The translations under genes were made by a program, and so were the position numbers. Below are positions 35,059 to 45,300 of a stretch of DNA of 63,918 nt, in pieces. Source of the stretch: Salegentibacter salinarum. GTDB taxonomy: Bacteria; Bacteroidota; Bacteroidia; Flavobacteriales; Flavobacteriaceae. The stretch spans positions 1 through 63,918 of the forward strand of contig NZ_FUZC01000020.1 of NCBI RefSeq assembly GCF_900168115.1, given 5' to 3'. Under the pieces are notes generated by a model. It was not told the origin of the DNA, did no database searches, and was given only the letters and a program-made list of their open reading frames with translations. Position 1 is the first letter of the stretch; each line of letters starts with the position of its first letter.

Positions 35059-35228
35059 ATAAGAAGTTGGGCTTCAGCAATAAAAAAGTGAAGAAGAAGA
35101 GGAGTTTCTGAAGAATGTTTTAGAATAATGAAAGTGCAATCTTAGTTAAGATTCTTCGGAAGAAATATAAATTCAGGAGTAGCGGAAAAGAATTCAGGAA
35201 TTGCTTTTTTGACTACCCCTGAAGATGT

Positions 35229-35726
35229 TTAGGAAAGCCGTTCAATTACCGTTTTAAGCTTCGACTGAACTTCCTGAGCTATACCTCCTAACTCATCATT
35301 CTCTATTGCAGTCATTGAAGCTACGGGATCTACGGCAGAAACTTCTATCTTACCATCTTCTGTTTCCTGAACAATTACATTACAGGGCAGCATGGTCCCA
35401 ATCTTACTTTCGGCAGAGATTGCTTGATATGCCATCTTAGGATTACAAGCTCCCAGGATTCGGTATTTCCTGAAATCCAAATCCAGTTTCTTTTTGAAAG
35501 TTTCTTTTATATCAATTTCGGTAAGGATACCAAATCCCTCCTCTTTTAATTCTCTTAAATTTACCTCTTTTAAACCGGCAGGAAAAAAACTTAATACTAA
35601 TCTTATGTGAAGATAGGGAACTTTGAAAGCGTTAATTATCAGAAAGGATAAAATCGGCAGCCATTTGTGCATGAAGTTGTGTGCTTGCGAGAAGGGGTAG
35701 ATGATAGTCCTTTTCTCCATAAGCAT
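35229..35726 (-). CDS. DUF302 protein with foreign or damaged N-terminus
   Basis: Residues about 58-165 of this frame are a DUF302 domain: LKEEGFGILTEIDIKETFKK, YRILGACNPKMAYQAI and IGTMLPCNVIVQE. The domain should start some 15-20 residues earlier, but the preceding frame (MLMEKRTIIYPFSQAHNFMH...) belongs to the racemase remnant upstream. Either a non-ATG start just before the domain is used, or the gene lost its own start. DUF302 genes usually accompany sulfur and metal stress genes. I am unsure it is expressed. Confidence 0.6.
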   Translation of the reverse strand: MLMEKRTIIYPFSQAHNFMHKWLPILSFLIINAFKVPYLHIRLVLSFFPAGLKEVNLRELKEEGFGILTEIDIKETFKKKLDLDFRKYRILGACNPKMAYQAISAESKIGTMLPCNVIVQETEDGKIEVSAVDPVASMTAIENDELGGIAQEVQSKLKTVIERLS

Positions 35727-35850
35727 TGGCAGCTCGGTACAACCATGTATGATCCCTTCTGCTCCTTTTGCTTGAGCCTTTGCATTTGCTCAAGGAAGAA
35801 AAATTTGGATTCCCCGCTAAAGATTACCCGGGTTAGTTCGGCAGACACGT
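35645..35850 (-). pseudogene. C-terminal remnant of an aspartate/glutamate racemase
   Basis: The minus strand reads AKGAEGIIHGCTELPMLMEK, the second-cysteine motif of Asp/Glu racemases. A frameshift follows, and LHAQMAADFILSDN then completes the usual LHAKAAVDF ending. Everything before the motif is missing or interrupted by stops. It is a small scar between the DUF302 gene and the YeeE pair. Confidence 0.6.
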
Positions 35851-35927
35851 AAGGAAGATTTTAAATTATAAACTGAGCATCGGGAATAATGGTCTCAATT
35901 CCGTATTCGGCTATTTATGCTCATATT

Positions 35928-35941
35928 GTAACATTTGTTAC
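35928..35941 (+). promoter_or_regulatory. Crp/Fnr-type operator (site 7) before the YeeE pair
   Basis: The perfect palindrome GTAACATTTGTTAC is centred at 35934.5. Thirty-three bases on lies TTTCTTTG (35964-35971), a one-base deviation from TAnnTTTG, about 22 bases before the start codon. Confidence 0.72.
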
Positions 35942-35993
35942 GGTCCATTGATTAAAATCATTCTTTCTTTGCACCCATAAAAAAAGAATATAT

Positions 35994-36551
35994 ATGGAAT
36001 GGATTTTAGAACCCTGGCCTTGGTATGTGGCGGGACCGCTTATAGCAGGAATTATGTTTTTACTTCTTTTTGGAGGTAGAACCTTCGGGATGTCGTCTAA
36101 CCTGCGCACAATGTGTACCATTGGAGGTGCCGGAAAAAAAGCAGATTTTTTTGCTTTTGACTGGAAAGCCCAGCGCTGGAACCTGGTAGTGGTAGCCGGC
36201 GCAATCCTTGGCGGATTTATAGCAGCAAATTTTTTAAGCACAGACATTTCCGTGGAGATTAATCCTGATACTGTGACAACTCTTGAAAATTTAGGATTCG
36301 CAAGTGCAGGAGAAGCTTATCTTCCAAATGAACTTTTTGCCACCAATGCCCTTACTGATCCTAAATCATTAGTCATTTTATTGATTGGTGGGTTATTGAT
36401 AGGGTTTGGAGCAAGGTATGCCGGTGGATGTACTTCAGGACATGCCATTTCTGGGTTGAGTAATTTACAGTTACCATCCTTAATTGCAGTTGTAGGATTT
36501 TTTGTTGGTGGACTGGTTATGGTTCACCTGTTGTTTCCTTTAATTTTTTAA
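35994..36551 (+). CDS. YeeE/YedE thiosulfate transporter, first half
   Basis: The 185-residue protein has four to five hydrophobic helices and the family signatures GGRTFGMSSNLRTMC (about 24-38) and GARYAGGCTSGHAISGLSNLQ (about 138-158). The paired cysteines in such loops bind thiosulfate in the single-chain transporter TsuA/YeeE. Here the family is split in two genes, and this one supplies the N-terminal repeat. It is followed after six bases by the second half. Confidence 0.87.
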   Translation: MEWILEPWPWYVAGPLIAGIMFLLLFGGRTFGMSSNLRTMCTIGGAGKKADFFAFDWKAQRWNLVVVAGAILGGFIAANFLSTDISVEINPDTVTTLENLGFASAGEAYLPNELFATNALTDPKSLVILLIGGLLIGFGARYAGGCTSGHAISGLSNLQLPSLIAVVGFFVGGLVMVHLLFPLIF

Positions 36552-36557
36552 TACGAT

Positions 36558-36971
36558 ATGAAATATTTAAAATTTTTAATAATAGGCATCATCTTCGGAA
36601 TTGTAATGTTTAAAAGTGAAGCCGCATCCTGGTTTCGCATTTATGAAATGTTCCAGTTTCAATCTTTTCACATGTATGGAATAATGGGTTCTGCGCTCAC
36701 CCTGGGTGTACTTGGAACCTGGCTGATCAAGAAATACAAATTAAAGTCCATAGACGGGGAGCCAATAAAGTTTACTCCAAAAAATAAAAGCTTTAGCCGG
36801 TATATGTATGGAGGTATTTTGTTTGGTTTAGGATGGGCACTCGCAGGATCCTGCCCTGGCCCCATCTATACATTGATTGGAGCCGGATATATCTCTATTC
36901 TGGTCGTCTTGGTGGGAGCACTTGTTGGGACTTTTCTATACGGACTTTTAAGGGAAAAGTTGCCGCATTAG
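36558..36971 (+). CDS. YeeE/YedE-type transporter, second half (DUF6691)
   Basis: The 137-residue protein has about four helices and the motif GILFGLGWALAGSCPGPIYTLIGAG around residues 80-104, where the conserved cysteine follows Gly-Ser. With the preceding gene it makes up a complete two-part transporter for thiosulfate or a related sulfur compound. The pair is the last cargo transcription unit before att2. Confidence 0.87.
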   Translation: MKYLKFLIIGIIFGIVMFKSEAASWFRIYEMFQFQSFHMYGIMGSALTLGVLGTWLIKKYKLKSIDGEPIKFTPKNKSFSRYMYGGILFGLGWALAGSCPGPIYTLIGAGYISILVVLVGALVGTFLYGLLREKLPH

Positions 36972-37440
36972 GAGTTGAGATTACTCTTAAAATGTCAAAT
37001 ATCATTTATTCCTTTCCCTTTCAGACTTTGATTTATAGTACCCAAACAAAAAAAGCCAACTCGTTCAAATCGGCTTTTGCTTGTGATTCAGATGGGAGAT
37101 TTGAGCTCCAGTGTGAGATTAGGTCCTAATATTCTAGACAATTAGAGAGGAGCGATCATTTCTGCGTTTTTGTACAGTTCGGCATTTATATTTTGTCTTT
37201 TTCAATTGAAGATTTCAGCAAGAAAGCAGCGGTTTACACCATCATTTAGGGATTTATTTCTAAACCTTTAAAAATAAGCAATCACCCGGGAAGTTATCGC
37301 TTAATTCCGTTCGAATCTTTTCCTCCCGGCCCTGAGCGATAATTCCATTGAAAATGTCAAAGTTAGCTTTTGGGGGCATTTTCACTCTGAATATTTTATG
37401 TAGATTTATATTTTCTATTATATTAAGTAATAAAAATTAT
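36972..37440. other. Gap between the YeeE pair and the right end of module 1
   Basis: No gene is recognisable. The only clear structure is the terminator at 37051-37078. From about 37380 the sequence becomes very A+T-rich as it approaches the element end. Confidence 0.4.
37051..37078 (+). terminator. Terminator after the YeeE pair
   Basis: AAAAGCC pairs with GGCTTTT around a 14-base loop, about 80 bases past the stop codon. Confidence 0.65.
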
Positions 37441-37554
37441 TTTTATAGAATTGAAGTCAATATATTATAAATCAGTTCAAAATTAAAGATACCTAAAAGG
37501 TTACCTTTAATTTTTTAATCGCCGGAACTACCTCTAAGACTAAGATGCGCAAAT
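37441..37554 (+). repeat. Right-end repeat of module 1
   Basis: This 114-base stretch from TTTTATAGAATTGAAGTCA to TAAGATGCGCAAAT is repeated at 63697-63811 with roughly 85-90 percent identity by eye. It contains the arm-like motif AAAGATACCTAA and GGTTACCTT. It lies immediately left of att2, so it marks the conserved right arm of this element family. Confidence 0.8.
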
Positions 37555-37635
37555 CAGGTTTGAATCCTGGCAAGGTCACTCTTAAGATTCACAAATCTTA
37601 TCAAAACCGCGCAAATCTTATGATTCGTGCGGTTT
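37555..37635 (+). repeat. att2: second copy of the tRNA-Arg 3' end and terminator
   Basis: It starts CAGGTTTGAATCCTGG and includes CAAGGTCACT and the hairpin, nearly identical to att1. It is not a tRNA gene, since the 5' half is absent. It separates the sulfur module from the arabinan module. Confidence 0.88.
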
Positions 37636-37744
37636 ATTTTCTTAATATTCATTTTAATTTGATATTATTTGGGATCAAGCCTAATTGTTGAATTATTCGT
37701 CTGCTTCTATTCGAATTTATACTAGAGTGAGATCGTAAAATGCA

Positions 37745-37767
37745 GAATTACTAAGGCTTAGTAATTC
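37745..37767. other. 23-base palindrome at the left end of module 2
   Basis: GAATTACTAAG and CTTAGTAATTC form perfect eleven-base arms around a single G. No T run follows, so it is more likely a protein-binding site or recombination-related dyad than a terminator. It lies between att2 and conserved element copy B. Confidence 0.5.
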
Positions 37768-37798
37768 TCCTAAAACCTTCAGTTTAGTCCGTAGCTCG

Positions 37799-37945
37799 AC
37801 TTAAGTGAAAACCACAACTGAGAATGAGCGTTTCCGCCATTTATGAGGGAAAAATAAACTGAAAGGTGGCGGTTCTTCACTTATGTCCCGTGCTTCTGTA
37901 AGAAGCTCAATAACCTGGAGGTGCGTAAGGCGAATGTGATGAGTG
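37799..37945 (+). repeat. Conserved non-coding element, copy B
   Basis: This is the counterpart of 16081-16230. Outer arms AAGTGAA-AACC and GGTT-CTTCACTT and inner arms CCGCCA and TGGCGG form a nested hairpin. An open frame of 83 codons across it on the minus strand is not kept in copy A because of a one-base indel and a stop. A shared role in element maintenance or transfer, or a small RNA, is possible. Confidence 0.68.
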
Positions 37946-38029
37946 GTGTGTAGAATTGTTGGGGAATTGAAAACTAATACTTTCAAAAAGTTATCCTTGA
38001 ATTCTTGTGTTAAGTAGGTTTTACTTAAA

Positions 38030-41000
38030 TTAGATATTGTGATCTTGATCAATGAATTCAGAGGGTGTCATACTAAAATGTTTTTGAAAACTTCTCCCAA
38101 AACTACTTTGAGACTTGAACCCCACTTTTTCTGAGATTTCATAAATTTTTAAGTTTGAGGTTTTAAGTAGGTATGCTGCTTTCTTTAATCGGCTTTCATT
38201 AATTAATTCATTAGGAGATAAATTGGAAATATCCTTTATTTTACGGTAAAGGGTCGAACGGCTCATATTCATATGCCTGGCTAGCATTTCCACATTTAGG
38301 TTGGTATCTTTTAAATTATCATCTATTTTCTGATCCAATTTTGAGATGAAAGATTTATCACTTGTAGCCAGAGACAGGGATTTAAGATGGGCTAGGGGAG
38401 AACTGTTATAATGACCAATTATAGATTTTCTATTTTGTAATAGGTTAGAAATTTGCACCTGAAGATGATTTAATGAAAATGGCTTGGAAATATAAGCATC
38501 CGCTCCTGATTCTAATCCCTCAATTTTAGCATTCAGGGCACTTTTTGCTGTTAAAAGTATGACTGGAATATGACTTTTATCAATATCTTCCTTGATCTCT
38601 TTGCATAATTCAATCCCACTTTTAAAGGGCATCATAACATCACTTATCACTATGTCGACCTCATAAGTGCAAATTGCCTTCCAGGCTTCCTTGCCATTCG
38701 AAGCCACAATAATATTATACTTTTCAGACAATTCGTTTAAGATAAAATCCGCTAATTCAGGATTGTCTTCAGCGACAAGAATTAATGCAGAGTCATTATC
38801 AAATTTTCTGATAATTTCATCGGATTCTTTCACCTCCTTGGGTTGATTTTTAAAAGCTCTGAATTCATTATCTTGATGAAGTGGTATTTGTAATACGAAT
38901 TCATTGAGGGAGAGGTTATTGCTATTTATAAATAATTTACCGTGATGCAATTCAGCCAGAGAATGCGCAAGAGAAAGCCCTATTCCTGTTCCTGATTTTT
39001 TAGTTTCTCCCGGTACCCTGAAAAATGGTTCGAAAATACGTTGCTTTAATTCTAAGGGAATTTTTTCTCCGTCGTTTTGTACAATGATTCTAAAGTGATC
39101 TTCTGTTTTCTCCAATTGAACCTGGACATGATATTCACAGTATTTTATGGCATTACTAAAAAGGTTACTAAGGATTTTTCTAGTGGCTTCTTCATCGACG
39201 AATGCATATATATCTTTCTCCTTTTTTGTGATATCAAAATGTATATTTTTATCCTTAATCAATTGACTAAAGCGTATATATGTTTCTTCAAGGAGCTGTG
39301 AAATATTTACTTCTACGAAACTCAGTTTCACATGTTTCATTTCAGTTTTTCGAAAATCTAAAAGTTCATTTACAAGATTTAAAAGTCTTGAAGTATTTCT
39401 TTCCATAATACCTAAATTTTTCGGTATCTCTAGGGAGTTATATTTTAAACTTAATAACTTTTCAAGTGGACTTTTAATTAAAGTTAAAGGGGTCCTGATT
39501 TCATGGGCTATATTGGTGAAAAATTCGATCTTAGCCTGATAAATTTCTTTTTCTTTATCGTTTTCAAGTTGTTGTATCCTGAGGTTATTCTTATCCCGGT
39601 TATATCTGTGGTAGTACCTTAAAAGGAAGAAAATGATTAGAATAAGTAAAGCAGCATAAAAAACATATGCTAAATTACTGCTTAAAAAGGGAGGAAGCAC
39701 TTCAATCTTTAAACTACTATTTTCATTACTCCACACACCATGACTATTGAATGCCTTAACCTTAAAGGTATAATCCCCTGCCGGTAATTCATTAAAACTG
39801 ACCTTGTGGTTTTTACCAATAGGTATCCAGTTCTCATTGAGACCTTCAAGTTTATACCAGTATTTTGTCATCTCCGGAGCCGTATAGCTGAGGGAAGCAA
39901 ATTCCAGGCTAAAAGTAGACTGTTGGTTATTTAGTTCTATATTCTCAGAGAAGGTAATTGAAGTTTCTAAAGGGGAATTATTTTTTTTTACGGAAACATC
40001 CTGATTATTTATTTGAATGTTAGTGATGTAGATAGGAGGCTGATAATTATTCTGAATAAATTTATCAGGATTGAAACTTATCAAACCATTCACGCTACCA
40101 AAATACATCTTTCCGTTTTCATCCTTAAAGGCGGAATTATAATTAAACTGATCACTTAATAATCCGTTAGATTTTGTAAATACCTTAAGTTCCTGTTCTT
40201 TCATACTGAACTCGACCAAACCATTGGAAGTACTAATCCAAAGATTAGAGTCATCATCTTCTAAAATAGAGTATGCTACATTACTCGGAAAACCGTTCTC
40301 GGTGGTATACCGATAGAAGTTATCTTCTTTTTGGTTAAAGAGATTCAATCCGTTTTCAGTTGTAACCCAAAGATTATTACTGGAATCTTCAAATAAACCG
40401 TTTATCACATTAGAACTCAAACTCGATTTATCATTGCTGTTAAAACGATAGAAGCCTTTGTCTTTTGTTTTAGGATCATAATAAAATAGGCCATCCCAAT
40501 AGGTTCCCGCCCATAATACTCCTCGGTGATCTTCAATGAAAGTAGTATAGTGATAAATTTCGGGGAAACCCTCAACTAATTCAAAGCTATTTGATTCAGG
40601 CTTATAGCGGTGAATTCCGGATGATGTAAGGACATACACATCTTTATTTCGAGTTTCATAGATATAAAGAATAAAATCACTGCGTAATCCTCCTTCGTAG
40701 GATGCAGTTCCAAAATGGTGTTTAACCTTACCCGTTTTGATATCCATGATATCAAGCCCATGTTCAAATGTTCCTATCCATAATTCATCATTTCGAGGTA
40801 GTAAGCCGTGAATATTATAATGAGAAAGTATCCCACCACTACGGACAGAAAAATAGTTTTTGAATCTGCCCGTATCGGTCTCCAATTTGTTTAGACCGGC
40901 ATCTTCGGTTCCAACCCATATATTTCCGAAACTATCCTTCTTTATTTCTCTAATAGCATTACCACTAATTGAATTTTCTCCAACCTTTGGAAAATAGCGA

Positions 41001-41989
41001 TCTATAGGCGTATATTGTTTTGGGTAGTAGTTAACTCCACCAAAATAGGTTCCGATCCAAACTCCGCCTTCCCTGTCCAACACCAACGAATAGATTGCAT
41101 TGTCTGAAAGTGAATAAGGATTATTATAGCTTTTTGTAGAATTTTGGTAGGTACCTTTTTCCAAATTGTAGATAAATATTCCGGATTCACTAGCTATCCA
41201 TAATTCTTTATTATTTTTCATTAGAAAATCTCTTACAAAAAGAGGATTTTCATCTTCTTTCAAAAGTGGGGTAAGGGTATTTTTTATCCTATTGTATAAA
41301 AGTGCGCCCTTATTTTTGGTCCCTATAAAAATGGAATCTTTACTATGTGCATTAATAGTGGTAATTATCAGATCGCTTACGCCATTTTCTATTGCTGTCC
41401 CTTCCAACTCAATTCTTTTAAATGAATTATTCTCGGGTACATATTGATAAAACAGATCTGAAGAGGAAACATAGACATCTCCTTCTTCATTGGTAGTAAT
41501 GAATGAAGTGTAAAATTGATCAAAACTTTCCTCTTTGGTCTTGTCCGTGGTCAGATCAAGTTTATGCAGAGTTCCTGAAGCAATGAACCATAAATTGCCT
41601 TTTGAGTCACCCTCAATATCAAGGATGGGCTTATCCTTAGTACTCAGTATTAATTTAAAGGATTCTGTTTTATCGTTATACTTGAATAATCCGGTATCGG
41701 TTCCTACCCAAATATGTCCATCGAATTGGTAAAGGCATCGTATAAAATTACTGCCGAGGCTATTCTCATTTTCGGATTCATTCCTGAAAATTTTAAAATT
41801 ATATCCATCATAGCGATTTAACCCATCTTTGGTTCCAAACCATAGAAAACCATTGTCATCCTGCAACATACTTATCACAGAATTGTGGGATAAACCATCT
41901 TCAACCTTTAACTGTTTAAAAGAAAGATTTTGCGCTTCGGATATGTAAAACGAAAATACAAGAATTAAGAAAATTCGAAAGCTCCTCAT
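38030..41989 (-). CDS. Hybrid two-component system regulator of the arabinan locus
   Basis: The 1319-residue protein has a signal peptide (ends YISEAQ), a periplasmic sensor of repeated propeller blades (first blade GLSHNSVISMLQDDNGFLWF), a Y_Y_Y domain at about 690-760 and a membrane helix near 775-795. The cytoplasmic part has a histidine kinase (phospho-His in NIAHEIRTPL, ATP lid GTGIGLSLAHSLAE), a receiver with Asp in DIVISDVMMP, and a C-terminal AraC-type HTH (LARHMNMSRSTLYRKIKD). Such regulators bind oligosaccharides in the periplasm and switch on the adjacent sus operon, here divergent at 42347. Confidence 0.94.
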   Translation of the reverse strand: MRSFRIFLILVFSFYISEAQNLSFKQLKVEDGLSHNSVISMLQDDNGFLWFGTKDGLNRYDGYNFKIFRNESENENSLGSNFIRCLYQFDGHIWVGTDTGLFKYNDKTESFKLILSTKDKPILDIEGDSKGNLWFIASGTLHKLDLTTDKTKEESFDQFYTSFITTNEEGDVYVSSSDLFYQYVPENNSFKRIELEGTAIENGVSDLIITTINAHSKDSIFIGTKNKGALLYNRIKNTLTPLLKEDENPLFVRDFLMKNNKELWIASESGIFIYNLEKGTYQNSTKSYNNPYSLSDNAIYSLVLDREGGVWIGTYFGGVNYYPKQYTPIDRYFPKVGENSISGNAIREIKKDSFGNIWVGTEDAGLNKLETDTGRFKNYFSVRSGGILSHYNIHGLLPRNDELWIGTFEHGLDIMDIKTGKVKHHFGTASYEGGLRSDFILYIYETRNKDVYVLTSSGIHRYKPESNSFELVEGFPEIYHYTTFIEDHRGVLWAGTYWDGLFYYDPKTKDKGFYRFNSNDKSSLSSNVINGLFEDSSNNLWVTTENGLNLFNQKEDNFYRYTTENGFPSNVAYSILEDDDSNLWISTSNGLVEFSMKEQELKVFTKSNGLLSDQFNYNSAFKDENGKMYFGSVNGLISFNPDKFIQNNYQPPIYITNIQINNQDVSVKKNNSPLETSITFSENIELNNQQSTFSLEFASLSYTAPEMTKYWYKLEGLNENWIPIGKNHKVSFNELPAGDYTFKVKAFNSHGVWSNENSSLKIEVLPPFLSSNLAYVFYAALLILIIFFLLRYYHRYNRDKNNLRIQQLENDKEKEIYQAKIEFFTNIAHEIRTPLTLIKSPLEKLLSLKYNSLEIPKNLGIMERNTSRLLNLVNELLDFRKTEMKHVKLSFVEVNISQLLEETYIRFSQLIKDKNIHFDITKKEKDIYAFVDEEATRKILSNLFSNAIKYCEYHVQVQLEKTEDHFRIIVQNDGEKIPLELKQRIFEPFFRVPGETKKSGTGIGLSLAHSLAELHHGKLFINSNNLSLNEFVLQIPLHQDNEFRAFKNQPKEVKESDEIIRKFDNDSALILVAEDNPELADFILNELSEKYNIIVASNGKEAWKAICTYEVDIVISDVMMPFKSGIELCKEIKEDIDKSHIPVILLTAKSALNAKIEGLESGADAYISKPFSLNHLQVQISNLLQNRKSIIGHYNSSPLAHLKSLSLATSDKSFISKLDQKIDDNLKDTNLNVEMLARHMNMSRSTLYRKIKDISNLSPNELINESRLKKAAYLLKTSNLKIYEISEKVGFKSQSSFGRSFQKHFSMTPSEFIDQDHNI

Positions 41990-42346
41990 AGTTATACAAA
42001 TGAAGTCAATATCCTAAGAATCCATTAAACATATCGTTTTAAAATTATACAATATCGTTCAAAAACTCATTTATGTTAAACTTAAATTAAATCTGACCAA
42101 AAATGTTGAAATATTGATACATAAATCTTGCATATCTTAAAATTAAATTAACCTACTTTGAAAAAGAGTTTTTCGTAATAAATGTATTGGTTATTCGTAT
42201 TTTACTAATATTTAATGAATAAAAATACATAATTCATAAACGGTGGTTTAATACAATCCATGATTTTTACTAAAATTTTTGTTAATGAATCTTGTTATGC
42301 TCTTCAATTTGTTTCAAATGAATAAAAACTAACTAAATGAAATTCT
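41990..42346. promoter_or_regulatory. Divergent control region between the sensor and susC
   Basis: This is 357 bases of A+T-rich DNA without a gene. It must contain the promoters of the sensor and of the sus operon and the regulator's binding site. I could not identify a convincing operator or -7 box and so give no finer call. Confidence 0.4.
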
Positions 42347-45300
42347 ATGAGAACTATTTTACCTTTTAAATTAATGTTCATTGTAGGTTTCTTGCTTTTT
42401 CCCTTCCTCTGTTCAGAAGCCCAGAATGCTTCACAGGTAACAGGAAAAGTAACAAACCAGAATGGCGAGGCTATTCCATTTGTTAATGTGGTGATCAAAG
42501 GTACATCAGTAGGTACTTCAGCAGACATTGATGGAAATTACACTATTGAAGCTAGCCCGGATCAAACCCTAGTATTCAGTTATATTGGGTTTGATTCCAG
42601 AGAGGTAGCTGTGGGCGATCAATCTGTGATTAATATCCAGTTACAAGAGGATATTGCGGCACTGGACGAAATCGTTGTCGTCGGATATGGTACCCAGGAA
42701 AGAAAGGACCTGACCAGTGCTATTTCGGTAGTCAGCTCCGATCAGATTCAAAAAAGACAGACCACTACTGTAGCGGAGAGTTTGCAAGGTCTTGCTGCTG
42801 GGGTAAATGTTAGAGGGGGAGGTCAACCTGGTCAGGAAGCCAGAATTGAAATTCGCGGGCTTAAAAATCTTCAGAGCGCAAACCCTCTATATGTAATTGA
42901 TGGTATGGTTACTACTGCCAATAGGGATTTTAACCCGAATGATATTGAATCCATTCAGATTCTTAAAGATGCGGCAGCTGCTGCTATTTATGGGTCCAGG
43001 GCAGCAAATGGTGTCGTTATTATTACTACTAAAAAAGGAAAAAAAGGCCCCTTACAGGTTAATGTAAGTTCCAAATTAAGCATTACCGAAGTACCACGGT
43101 ATGATCTCGCGGGACAGGAGGAGTTTGTGAGATTAAATAACATGGCCTATGATAATGCCGGAATTCCCAGGCAGGATCTTAACCTGGATGTAAATACCGA
43201 CTGGCAGGAAGAAGTATTCCGAACTGGAATGATTCAAGATCAAAATGTTAGTTTTTCCGGTGGTGGAGAGAACAGTTCTTATTTTATGTCCGGTAACTAT
43301 TTTGGTAATAAAGGCACCGTAATCGATACTAAGTTTGATCGTGTATCTTTTAGAGTTAATAGTAGTGGAAGCAAAGGAATTTTTAGCGTGGGTGAAAACC
43401 TGGCCATCTCAAATTCCAAGAATAATGAAATTGGTGGTCCGGAAGCTTTACGAGGCAATCCTTTTATTGATGTAGTCAGAATGTTTCCTACGATACCAGT
43501 TCGTGATGAAAGTAATCCAGGCGGGTATGGTTACGGTAAATCCGGGGTAGCAAATACCTTTGGAGCAAACCCGATTGCCATTTCTAATCTTATAGATCAA
43601 ACTATAGAAAACTTAAGAATTAGAGGAAATGTTTGGGCCGAATTAGACCCATTTTCATGGCTAAAATACCGGGTGAGTTATGGTTATGAAACCAGCTTTG
43701 ACGATTTTAAATATTTACGAAGAGAAGGAAGTTGGACCTTAAACCAACCTCAGGATCCCTCATTTACAGATCAAAATAGGGCTCAATCACAGACGCACCT
43801 CCTGGAAAATACATTAACTTTTGATAAGGAATTTGGTAAACACGACATTTCCTTGGTTGTTGGAACAACCTACCAAAAGGATTCTTATGAACAGATTAAT
43901 GGTTTAAAGCGAAATCTTCTTGTAAATCCCAACACCGGTGAATATTTCGATGTCCTTGATTTAGGAGACCAGGCACAGGTTGGAGGATTTAGAAATGAAT
44001 CTACGCTTCTTTCTTACCTTGGTAGGCTTGAATATAATTTTGATGATCGTTATATCGTAAATGCCGTATTTAGAAGGGATGGATCTTCAAGATTTAGTGA
44101 TGAAAACAAATGGTCTAATTTTCCTTCCCTCTCAGCGGCCTGGAGGCTGAGCAATGAATCCTTCTTCGATATTAATAATATAAGTGACCTTAAACTTAGA
44201 GCTAGTTATGGAGAGCTAGGTAGTGGGAACATCGGGAATTACGAATACCAGGGGTTCATAAATACATTCGGAGCAATTGTATTGGGAAATGGACAAAATT
44301 TATATCCATCAGCAACCCAGGTTAGACTTGCAAATTCGCGATTAAGATGGGAAACTCTAAAACAAACTAATCTAGGTGTTGATCTTAGTATGTTTAAAAA
44401 TAAACTGCAGTTTACCGCTGACTATTTCGTGGCAAGAACCGAAGATGTGTTATTCGGTTTCCCAATCCTTCTTTCTACAGGGAATGATGGAGGAAACCCT
44501 ATTTCAAATGCTGCAACTGTAGAGAATAAAGGTTTTGAGTTTAATGTGTCTTACAATAAAGTGGTTAATAATGACCTAAGCTTTAATGCTTCTGTTAATT
44601 TCACAAAACTTAATAATAAACTTGTAAGATTAGGAAACGGTTTAAATGAGAGTATTCAAGGTAATACAATAACCCGTGCCGGAGGACCGGTTGGAATGTG
44701 GTATGTACTTCAAACGGATGGACTGTTCCAAAGCCAGGAAGAAATTAACAATTATACAAATTCGGAAGGAGAAATAATCCAACCGGATGCTCTGCCAGGA
44801 GATATACGATTTTTGGATATTAATGATGATGGCGAGATTACCAATGAAGATAAGGAAGTAGTAGGAAGTCCCTGGCCAGATTTTGAAATGGGTCTCAATG
44901 CAGGCCTTAACTATCGGAATTTTGATTTCTCAATGAACTGGATAGGTTCTTTTGGAGCTACAGTATACAACGGCTATAGAAGTACCGTGGATCGATTTGA
45001 TGATGATACTAATTATAGATCAGGAATTCAACCCTGGACCCCGGAAAATCCTAATACAGATTTCCCCAGAGTGGTAAAAGGAACTACGCTGAATTCAAGA
45101 GGGGATAGTGACAGGTGGTTGGAAGATGGCAGTTTTGCACGATTGAAATACATTGGTTTAGGCTATAACATTCCAGCCAATACCTTGGAAAAAATAGGGT
45201 TTTCAAGAGCGCGTATTAGTCTCTCCGCACAAAATATACTTACTATAACCGATTATCAAGGTCTGGATCCGGAGTTTAGTAATAACAATATTTTCCAAAG

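Noticed and set aside
37555-37635. A second tRNA-Arg gene at att2 (and at 63812)
   Set aside because: Only the T arm, acceptor 3' strand and terminator are present; the acceptor 5' strand, D arm and anticodon arm are missing.
37801-38052. 83-codon open frame on the minus strand across conserved element B
   Set aside because: The matching frame in copy A is broken by a stop and a one-base indel, and the element has hairpin structure; the frame is probably incidental.
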